DNA from: an uncultured Veillonella sp.
GTDB lineage: Bacteria > Bacillota > Negativicutes > Veillonellales > Veillonellaceae
DNA length: 11,539 bases
Direction of reading: 5' to 3'
NCBI RefSeq assembly: GCF_905209685.1
Contig: NZ_CAJLUB010000050.1
Span: 1-11,539, forward strand
Part shown: positions 7,301 through 11,539 of the stretch, piece after piece
How the letters are laid out: each line of letters opens with the position of its first letter
Numbering within the stretch: the stretch's first letter is position 1
The notes under the pieces: model-generated
The model's input: the letters and a program-made list of their open reading frames with translations, nothing else
Database searches by the model: none
What the model was told of the DNA's origin: nothing
Program-made: the position numbers and the translations under genes

Positions 7301-10300
7301 ATTTTTAGTAGCTGTATCAAGTTTAACTGTTACATCATTACCAGAAGCTGTTGTAGTAATACCATCTTCGCCTTTAATAGTGAAATCTACATCATCACTG
7401 CTTAAAGATTTCTTAGTTGTAGTACCTGTATTACCATTTAAGAAAATCTTACGAGCGATTGCTGTTGTATTTTTATCGATATTTGTTTTATTTGTTGCAA
7501 TATCACCAGCATTTTTAGTAATTGCTGTTTTATTTGCATCTACTTGATCATCAACTTTTTTCAATTGATCTTCTGTTGCTGCACGACCAGATACTGGTTG
7601 TGTTTGACCTGGAACCCAAGTTGTATTAGTCAAGCCTGTTACTTGCGGTGTTTCTACACCAGTTGTAGCTTTTACTTTAGGAGCCGTGATAGCTTGGTTT
7701 GCAGTTACATTATCGAATGTTACATCTTTCTTAGTGGAGATTGTGAAATCTTTACCAGCTTGCGTAATTTCAACATTATCACCATCGATGAACTTAACAG
7801 TATCGCCGCCTTTAACATTTTCAGCAGTACCACTGTTAGCCACTACTTTCCAAGCCGCTAAATCTTTAACCTTTTGCTCACCGGCTGGGTTCAAGTTGCT
7901 CAAGTTTTTATCAGCAGCATTATCGATTTTACCTTTAGTATCAGCATCAAGTTTAACTGTTACATCATTACCAGCAGCTGTTGTAGCAATACCATCTTCA
8001 CCTTTAATTTTGAAGCTTACAGCTCCATCATTTAAAGATTTCGCTGTTGTAGAACCAGTATTACCTTCTAAGGAAATTTTGTTAGCAAGTGCAGCTTTGT
8101 TAGCATCTGCTTTAGCGTCTGTTTTCTTCAATTGAGATACATTGACAGCATCTTTATCATCTACACCATCAGCTACGTTAGTAACTTTCATATCACCGGC
8201 ATTGATGCCTTTGTCGCCATCAATTTTTACAGTTGGATTGCCCGCAGCATTGTTAAAAGATGCACTGTTCAAGCCAGTAAGCTCTTTCTTCAAGGACACA
8301 GAGATATTTTTATCATTTCTAGCAACTGTAATATTATCGTCGCCAGAGAAATCTACTTTATTACCTTTTTCAACGGTTGCTGTTGTCGCTTCACCATTTG
8401 CAGATAAGTTCCAGCTAGAAGAGCTATTAGCAACTGCTTGATTAATTGCATCAGCTACGTTTTGAGCATCTGCCATACCTGCAGTTGCAGAAGCAACACC
8501 ATTAGTTACAGTAATATCTTGTTTTTTACCAGCAATAGTAATTTTCTTACCATTAGCTGTAGTTGTAATATATGTATCGTCACCATTTACAGCTAATTTA
8601 CTGTTAGCAAGGTTTACGTCACCAGAACCAGTGTCGCCTGTGAAAGCAAGGTTTACACTCTTCAATTGTGCTACATTGACTGCATCTGTATCAGCCGTAC
8701 CAGCAGCAACATAGTTGATTTGACGAGTTTGATTTGTTGTACCTACTGCAACACCACCTAATGTAGATGTTAAAGTTGCACCAGTTAAGTTAGCATATGT
8801 ATCAGTACGACCAGTATTAGCATTATAGCCCGCTACACCTGCTGCAGTACTAGCAACAGACTTAGAACCTATTGCAACACCATCAACAGTTGTAGCACTA
8901 GCACCATCACCAATAGCAATCGATTTAACTGCACTTGCGTTAGATCTAGTACCGATAGCAATACCATCATTCTCTGATACTGAGCTTTTTCTACCAATAG
9001 CAATACTGTTATCTGCAGTGGAAGAGCTTTCTCCGCCAATAGCAATACCATAATCTTTAGTTGCATTGGCTAACATACCGATACCAACACCTGCAGTTCC
9101 AGCGGCCTTTGCCCTAGATCCCAATGCAGTAGAGGATGCACCAGATGCAGCAGTACCATGACCAATTGCGGTAGACTCAATATTGGAAGCTATCGCATCA
9201 GCCCCAAAAGCACTGGCATTGCCATCTGTTGCCTTAGCACCATGACCAACTGCCACAGTATCATCCTCGGACGCAATGGAGTTAGCACCTAACGCTGTAG
9301 CATTTGCCGATGTAGCTTGTGCTGATAACCCCAATGCAACTGTAGATCGACCTGTTGTATTAGCACCATCACCAATAGCTACAGAGCTTGTTGCAGCCGT
9401 ATCTGTAGATGCATTAGGACCAATCGCAATAGAGTTATTAGCTTTTGCACCAGTATTATCTTTATTAGGATTATCATTAGAATTAATAGATACATATTTA
9501 TGTGCAACTTGATCTGCGATAGCAGCTAACTGAGAGCCATTGATCGCATCTGTAGAAGTAGCACTTACTTCACCAGGAGCCACGTTTTTCAACTGACGTT
9601 CATATCCTGCAGCACCGAAGGAAACAATATCACCTTCTAAAGTTGAGTTACCACCAGACCAAGATGCAACTACACCATTTGGCAATGTATAGCTAGTTTG
9701 TTTGGTACCAGCCAGATCAGTAGTAGAACCACCACCTAAAGCGACAGAGTTATCACGATTTGCTTTAGCGCCTGTACCAATAGCGATGGCATTTGTTACA
9801 GAATCATTATCGGCAGCACTTGTATTAACACCTGTCAAAGAGCCAGCAATACGATTTTTAGAGTCAGCGCCCGTACCAATAGCAATGCCAGCATTACCAG
9901 ATTGCCCTTTAGTACCCACTGTGATACCGATATGGTCTGCTGTAGCATTATTATAATCACGCCACTTAATTTCATACCCTGTTAAAGCTTTAACAGCATC
10001 AGAAACAGTAGCGACAGCAGGTCTACCTGTTGTAATATCAGTATAAACTGCTTTAGTAGACGTCATTCTATCAGCATCGTCACCGCCAATAACAATAGAT
10101 GAGTGACCAAGAGCCTTTGTATTACCACCAATAGCAATGGCTTGGTCCCCTACAACAACCGCCCCTTGCCCCGGTAATGCACCACCACCGATGGCAATAC
10201 CTTGTGAATATGAATTACCAGCTTCGTTTACTGTCGCACCAGTACCAAGAGCAACGGCAGTACCACCATTTGCAATTGAATTTTTACCTACAGCAACACT

Positions 10301-10669
10301 TGGTGTATTACCATATAGAGATTTTGAATAAGCATTTTGACCAATAGCAACCCCACCACCAGCAGTCTCTACTTTTGCAGCAGTACCAATTGCAACAACA
10401 TCACTAAGAGTAGCTTTTACATTTGTACCTAAGCCAACAGAATTCCTACCAGAAACATTAGCTCCAGCACCAAAGCCAACAGAAGTTGGATCAGCTACGA
10501 TAGGTAGAGTATTTGCTGCCAACGCCACATTAGCATTAGTCATAGCCAATGCTGCAAAGATACCAGCTACTACAATTTTCTTTTTACCGCTATTGTTTTT
10601 TGCGAATTCAGATACTACTACGTAGCATTCTTTGGATTTGCTCCAAACCACCTTAAAAATTTTGTTCAT
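4388..10669 (-). CDS. Trimeric autotransporter adhesin, complete, 2093 residues
   Basis: Surface adhesin secreted by Sec and anchored as a trimer in the outer membrane. Residues 1-52 form an extended signal peptide (MNKIFKVVWSKSKECYVVVS, GKKK, then a hydrophobic core ending NVALA). A first beta-roll head spans about 62-357, with a neck-like TDAINGSQL at 373-381. A second head spans about 410-648, with neck DTDAVNVAQLK at 660-670. The stalk (about 675-1935) contains five related units from residue 864, with Trp-ring/GIN-like modules (AAWxVVAN, DGDNxxITQ), GLTNKTW-type connectors and coiled coils with an I-x-x-N heptad pattern. A final neck (DTDAVNVSQLK, 1927-1937) leads to a YadA-type anchor (about 1938-2030). 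Residues 2046-2093 are an extra coiled coil. A TTG eight codons upstream is in frame, but ATG 10669 has AAGGAG 9 bases ahead and matches the paralogue's start. Probable role: attachment or coaggregation; ligand unknown. Confidence 0.97.
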   Translation of the reverse strand: MNKIFKVVWSKSKECYVVVSEFAKNNSGKKKIVVAGIFAALAMTNANVALAANTLPIVADPTSVGFGAGANVSGRNSVGLGTNVKATLSDVVAIGTAAKVETAGGGVAIGQNAYSKSLYGNTPSVAVGKNSIANGGTAVALGTGATVNEAGNSYSQGIAIGGGALPGQGAVVVGDQAIAIGGNTKALGHSSIVIGGDDADRMTSTKAVYTDITTGRPAVATVSDAVKALTGYEIKWRDYNNATADHIGITVGTKGQSGNAGIAIGTGADSKNRIAGSLTGVNTSAADNDSVTNAIAIGTGAKANRDNSVALGGGSTTDLAGTKQTSYTLPNGVVASWSGGNSTLEGDIVSFGAAGYERQLKNVAPGEVSATSTDAINGSQLAAIADQVAHKYVSINSNDNPNKDNTGAKANNSIAIGPNASTDTAATSSVAIGDGANTTGRSTVALGLSAQATSANATALGANSIASEDDTVAVGHGAKATDGNASAFGADAIASNIESTAIGHGTAASGASSTALGSRAKAAGTAGVGIGMLANATKDYGIAIGGESSSTADNSIAIGRKSSVSENDGIAIGTRSNASAVKSIAIGDGASATTVDGVAIGSKSVASTAAGVAGYNANTGRTDTYANLTGATLTSTLGGVAVGTTNQTRQINYVAAGTADTDAVNVAQLKSVNLAFTGDTGSGDVNLANSKLAVNGDDTYITTTANGKKITIAGKKQDITVTNGVASATAGMADAQNVADAINQAVANSSSSWNLSANGEATTATVEKGNKVDFSGDDNITVARNDKNISVSLKKELTGLNSASFNNAAGNPTVKIDGDKGINAGDMKVTNVADGVDDKDAVNVSQLKKTDAKADANKAALANKISLEGNTGSTTAKSLNDGAVSFKIKGEDGIATTAAGNDVTVKLDADTKGKIDNAADKNLSNLNPAGEQKVKDLAAWKVVANSGTAENVKGGDTVKFIDGDNVEITQAGKDFTISTKKDVTFDNVTANQAITAPKVKATTGVETPQVTGLTNTTWVPGQTQPVSGRAATEDQLKKVDDQVDANKTAITKNAGDIATNKTNIDKNTTAIARKIFLNGNTGTTTKKSLSSDDVDFTIKGEDGITTTASGNDVTVKLDTATKNKIDNAADQDLSNLTPDGEKKVKDLAAWKVVANNGTAEDVKGGDTVKYINGDNIVITQSGKDFTFATKSDVTFDSVTANQTVTAPTVKATTGVETPQVTGLTNKTWDPNNITSGRAATEDQLKAVDDQVKANKDNITQNTGDIADNKQKIADNKAAIDKNAGDIAANKTAINKNAGDIATNKANIDQNTAAIARKISLGSDDGDTDEKSLSTGDVKFNIKGENGITTAANGVDVTVKLDDATKDKIDNAANRDLSNLTPTGEQQVKDLAAWNVVANNGTAEKVQGGDTVKFIDGDNVSITQNGKEFTVATKKDVTFDNVTANQKITAPEVSGLTNKTWVPGQTTPVSGRAATEDQLKAVDDQVAANKANITKNADDIKTNKDNIAANKEQIDKNTTAIARKISLGSDNGDTDKKSLSTGDVKFNIKGANGITTEANGDDVTVKLDDDTANKINNAANTDLSNLTDAGKQQVKDLSAWNVVANNGTAEKVEGGNTVKFIDGDNISITQNGKDFTIATKKDVTFDTVTANDTITAPKVKATDGVETPEVTGLTNKTWVPGQTQPVSGRAATEDQLKAVDDQVAENKTNIGKNADNIAKNKAQIDKNTEAIGRKISLGGNTGSTDEKSLSTGDVKFNIKGENGLTTEANGEDVTVKIDDATKAKIDNAANQDLSNLTDAGKQQVKDLSAWNVTAAGGTVEKVQGGDTVKFQAGDNLEVKQDGTTFTYSLAKDVKGLNSVTVGDENGPSTKITPAGTTVKDAAGNSTTVNGAGMTINPANSAASPVSLTVDGLNNGGNQIHGVAPGTADTDAVNVSQLKGAQAGLQEAINRVGVETQRVGAHAAAMAALKPIQYDPLEPTQIMAGIGNYRGETAGAIGLAHYKTEDTMFNIGVTLGSSHNMINAGVTHKFGGSRDRKDAIPERYKAGPISSIYVMQDEVSHLRSQNEEYKSKLEQQQSEIDALKAAVNQLLANKA
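4391..4534 (-). other. Coiled-coil tail encoded after the membrane anchor
   Basis: Residues 2046-2093 follow the last predicted barrel strand (NAGVTHKFGG, ending near 2030) and a short linker. Core positions run I2050, M2053, V2057, L2060, N2064, Y2067, L2071, Q2074, I2078, L2081, V2085 and L2088, with unbroken 3-4 spacing: more than five continuous heptads. Classical YadA anchors end at the last barrel strand with a terminal aromatic residue, so this segment is extra. By topology it should lie in the periplasm as a trimeric helix bundle. Its function is unknown; a structural clamp or an envelope tether are possibilities. Confidence 0.8.
4580..4858 (-). other. YadA-type trimeric membrane anchor domain
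   Basis: Residues about 1938-2030: a helical lead-in (GLQEAINRVGVETQRVGAHA, then AAMAALKPI), followed by four amphipathic strands (QIMAGIGNYRGE, AGAIGLAHYKTE, TMFNIGVTLGSS, MINAGVTHKFG). The Gly-rich strands and the AALKPI motif before the first strand fit the YadA anchor family, in which three subunits build one 12-stranded barrel that also exports the passenger. Family membership is clear from the pattern; the exact strand ends are my estimate. Confidence 0.9.
5120..8080 (-). repeat. Stalk repeat array: four full units and one partial unit of about 210 residues
   Basis: Units begin at each KI(S/F)L(E/N/G) motif: residues 864-1073 (7451-8080), 1074-1316 (6722-7450), 1317-1522 (6104-6721), 1523-1732 (5474-6103) and a partial unit at 1733-1850 (5120-5473). 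Each has the order KSL-(N/S)xx-(D/A)V-F-IKGE(D/N)G, VTVKLD, DNAA, DLSNL, VKDL(A/S)AW, GGDTVKF, DGDN-ITQ, F(D)xVTAN, TGLTNKTW, GRAATEDQLK and an I-x-x-N coiled coil. The fifth stops after the GIN-like part and runs into the final neck region. Unit 2 is longest because of extra heptads; unit 3 lacks 11 residues between ITAP and GLTN. The units project the heads away from the cell. Confidence 0.9.
8390..8812 (-). repeat. Head-neck-stalk junction shared with the downstream adhesin
   Basis: Residues about 620-760 of the complete adhesin correspond to residues 433-575 of the partial one (2092-2520). Contents in order: RTD-Y, last roll turn, neck DTDAVNVAQLK, LAFTG, DDTYITT, GMAD-NVADAIN and a W that opens the next module. 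It is the strongest stretch of similarity between the two genes after the signal peptide, and could act as a homologous recombination substrate. Confidence 0.8.
8726..9442 (-). other. Second beta-roll head of the complete adhesin
   Basis: Residues about 410-648. A nearly unbroken series of about 14-residue turns: NSIAIGPNAS, SSVAIGDGAN, STVALGLSAQ, TVAVGHGAKA, STAIGHGTAA, GIAIGGESSS, NSIAIGRKSS, KSIAIGDGAS and others. This is the YadA-type left-handed roll. It is closed by an RQINYVAAGT segment and the neck at 660-670. It resembles the single head of the downstream adhesin in length per turn and in its final turns. Confidence 0.85.
9599..10486 (-). other. First (N-terminal) beta-roll head, with an inserted segment
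   Basis: Residues about 62-357. Roll turns (NSVGLGTNVK, VVAIGTAAKV, GVAIGQNAYS, TAVALGTGAT, QGIAIGGGAL, AIAIGGNTKA) run to about 196. A stretch of about 55 residues without the repeat follows (roughly 197-252, containing DAVKALTGYEIKWRDYN). Turns then resume (GIAIGTGADS, NAIAIGTGAK, NSVALGGGST) before a glycine-rich end and RQLKNVAPGE leading into the TDAINGSQL neck. As the most distal part of the fibre it is the likeliest ligand-contacting region, but that is inference. Confidence 0.8.
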
Positions 10670-10686
10670 CCTTCTTTTCTCCTTTT
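10670..10686 (-). promoter_or_regulatory. Ribosome binding site deciding the ATG start of the complete adhesin
   Basis: Minus-strand AAGGAG (10684-10679) is followed by AAAAGAAGG and then ATG at 10669, a 9-base spacing. An in-frame TTG at 10693 would add MEKKEKRR, but those codons are themselves the purine-rich ribosome-binding region. The paralogue starts at the same MNKIFKV, so ATG 10669 is preferred. Confidence 0.8.
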
Positions 10687-10728
10687 TCTCCAATAAACCT
10701 TCTTATAATCTCTCTATATATATTTACT

Positions 10729-10757
10729 ATAATGTGTTAGTCATAATTGACTTTCAA
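10729..10757 (-). promoter_or_regulatory. Candidate promoter of the complete adhesin with a dyad in the spacer
   Basis: On the minus strand, TTGAAA (10757-10752) and CATTAT (10734-10729) are 17 bases apart; TATAGT three bases further is an alternative -10. The predicted leader is about 50 bases. A dyad AGTCA-N4-TGACT (10739-10752) sits between the two boxes and overlaps the end of the -35, where a repressor would block polymerase. The -10 match is only four of six, so the exact boxes are uncertain. Confidence 0.45.
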
Positions 10758-10761
10758 TTTT

Positions 10762-10800
10762 TTCGATGTAGTTAGTATATCAAAATCTTCGATATAGTTG
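10762..10800 (-). repeat. Pair of imperfect 13-bp direct repeats upstream of the adhesin promoter
   Basis: Minus-strand CAACTATATCGAA (10800-10788) and TAACTACATCGAA (10774-10762) match at 11 of 13 positions and start 26 bases apart. The nearer copy ends about 5 bases before the proposed -35. This position and phasing of about 2.5 helical turns would suit an activator or response-regulator site, but no regulator is known from the window. Confidence 0.5.
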
Positions 10801-10936
10801 CAAGTGTTTTCATTAAACTTTCACAAAAATAATAACCTATGCAAATACTGCAATTATGCGGATTCTTGTATGACTCGTATCAAAATTTTACCACATATGT
10901 GTTATTTTTACACCATAAATAAAATTCTAAGATGAA
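10801..10936. other. AT-rich spacer with a 10-bp palindrome
   Basis: No reading frame or RNA gene is apparent here. The only distinct element is a perfect palindrome CACATATGTG at 10892-10901, flanked by A/T-rich sequence. A 10-bp palindrome can occur by chance in AT-rich DNA; a regulator site is possible but unsupported. Confidence 0.4.
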
Positions 10937-10973
10937 TATAAACTCATAATTAAATTTTTAAACCGAGTTTATA
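10937..10973. repeat. 9-bp inverted repeat in the spacer
   Basis: TATAAACTC (10937-10945) and GAGTTTATA (10965-10973) are perfect inverted copies separated by 19 AT-rich bases. No T run follows on the minus strand, so it does not look like a terminator. It lies just beyond the pxpC terminator hairpin. It may be an operator-like dyad or a remnant of a small palindromic element. Confidence 0.5.
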
Positions 10974-10984
10974 AGATTACAGGT

Positions 10985-11049
10985 ACAGAAAAACACCTCT
11001 ATAACTGAATAATACAGCTCAAACCGTACATCTTCATTACAGAGGTGTT
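10985..11049 (-). terminator. Long hairpin, probable terminator of pxpC
   Basis: Outer arms AACACCTCT (10992-11000) and AGAGGTGTT (11041-11049) are perfect 9-bp inverted copies. In the minus-strand RNA the pairing continues inward: GUAAU with GUUAU, GAA with UUC around one bulged A, then UACGG with CUGUA closing a UUUGAG loop. The result is a rod of about 58 bases. It is followed by U-rich UUUUUC and starts about 26 bases after the pxpC stop, so it fits a Rho-independent terminator, though longer than usual. Confidence 0.7.
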
Positions 11050-11074
11050 CACTTCATTAAATCTATATAAACTT

Positions 11075-11539
11075 TTAAATTTTATTCCTTACCTTAAAAA
11101 CATAAGCACTTTGTTCATGTGCTAATTTAATCCGCTTATGTAAACGTTCTATATATGCTCTGTATATACTTTGAGCTTCCTCAATCGATACAAGATTAAA
11201 GCTAATCCCATCTCCTACCGGCAGTTGACTAAGCCGAGGTAAATCGGCAGTAATGATTGTACCAATCTTTGTATAACCACCTGTCGTTTGGCGATCTGCC
11301 ATAAGGACAATAGGTTGTCCATTAGATGGTACTTGAATAGATCCGAACACAGCACCATCAGAAATGATGTCTGCACTGTCTACGTGTTCAATTTCAGGTC
11401 CATCTAATCGGAACCCCATTCGATCGCATTCTACGCTTAGTGTGTAAATATTTTTACTAAAGGTCTTGATTCCCTTCTCGGTGAAATGTTTTGCCTGATC
11501 ACCTAATACAACGCGTAACGGTTCATGACATTCACGGCC
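11075..11539 (-). CDS. pxpC: 5-oxoprolinase subunit C (biotin-dependent carboxyltransferase/KipA family), C-terminal 154 residues
   Basis: PxpC acts with PxpA and PxpB in ATP-dependent ring opening of 5-oxoproline (pyroglutamate) to glutamate in the cytoplasm; related proteins include Bacillus KipA and urea carboxylase domains. The frame stays open from the TAA at 11075-11077 to the window edge, so the N-terminal half is missing; family members are usually a little over 300 residues. Recognisable family features in order are PLRVVLGDQAKHFTEKGI, DRMGFRLDGPEIEH, DIISDGAVFGSIQVPSNGQP, IVLMADRQTTGGYTKIGTII and ADLPRLSQLPVGD. A methionine inside DRMGFRLDG is not the start, because conserved family sequence continues upstream of it. 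Partner genes would be expected upstream, outside the window. A terminator-like hairpin follows, separating it from the adhesins. The carboxyltransferase-like family is certain; the exact substrate is assigned by family. Confidence 0.92.
   Translation of the reverse strand, partial: GRECHEPLRVVLGDQAKHFTEKGIKTFSKNIYTLSVECDRMGFRLDGPEIEHVDSADIISDGAVFGSIQVPSNGQPIVLMADRQTTGGYTKIGTIITADLPRLSQLPVGDGISFNLVSIEEAQSIYRAYIERLHKRIKLAHEQSAYVFKVRNKI

Noticed and set aside
10670..10693. Upstream TTG start adding MEKKEKRR to the complete adhesin
   Set aside because: These codons contain the AAGGAG ribosome binding sequence for ATG 10669, and the paralogous adhesin begins at the equivalent MNKIFKV.
11075..11419. 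Treating the 114-codon frame starting at the internal methionine as a small intact gene
   Set aside because: Family-conserved sequence (LRVVLGDQAKHF through SVECDR) continues upstream in the same frame to the window edge, so this is the tail of a longer pxpC gene.

Overview
The window looks like chromosomal DNA of a diderm Firmicute of the Negativicutes, most likely Veillonella. The evidence is the AT-rich composition, two very large trimeric autotransporter adhesin (TAA, YadA/Hia/BadA-type) genes side by side, and a membrane anchor containing KPIQYDPLEP, which I associate from memory with Veillonella adhesins. All three genes lie on the minus strand, so transcription runs from high to low coordinates. 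No plus-strand gene is supported.

Layout in transcription order. (1) 11539-11075 is the C-terminal half of a 5-oxoprolinase subunit C (pxpC/KipA-type) gene, cut by the window edge. (2) 11074-10670 is a 405-bp AT-rich spacer. It holds a long hairpin that probably terminates pxpC, a separate 9-bp inverted repeat, a palindrome, a pair of imperfect direct repeats, and a likely promoter for the next gene. (3) 10669-4388 is a complete TAA of 2093 residues: extended signal peptide, two beta-roll heads each with a neck, a stalk of about five repeat units with asparagine-rich coiled coils, a YadA-type barrel, and an unusual coiled-coil tail after the barrel. (4) 4387-3817 is a 571-bp spacer with a strong intrinsic terminator for the complete TAA, an AT-rich stretch without recognisable content, a good sigma70-type promoter, and a perfect 22-bp tandem duplication in the predicted leader of the next gene. 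(5) 3816-1 is the first 1272 codons of a second, paralogous TAA. It is open through the window edge; its stalk continues and its anchor lies outside.

The two adhesins share their export signal and the head-neck-stalk junction but differ in head organisation and stalk. Each appears to have its own promoter, and a terminator separates them, so they are more likely independently controlled members of an adhesin cluster than one operon. Both products should be exported by Sec, trimerise in the outer membrane, and act in attachment, coaggregation or biofilm formation. The binding targets cannot be read from the sequence. The pxpC fragment is metabolic and appears unrelated. I found no RNA gene, insertion sequence, CRISPR array or phage gene. 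I see no clear new system; the points most worth checking are the post-barrel coiled coil, the whole-heptad length variation of the stalk, and the repeat structures in the two adhesin promoter regions.
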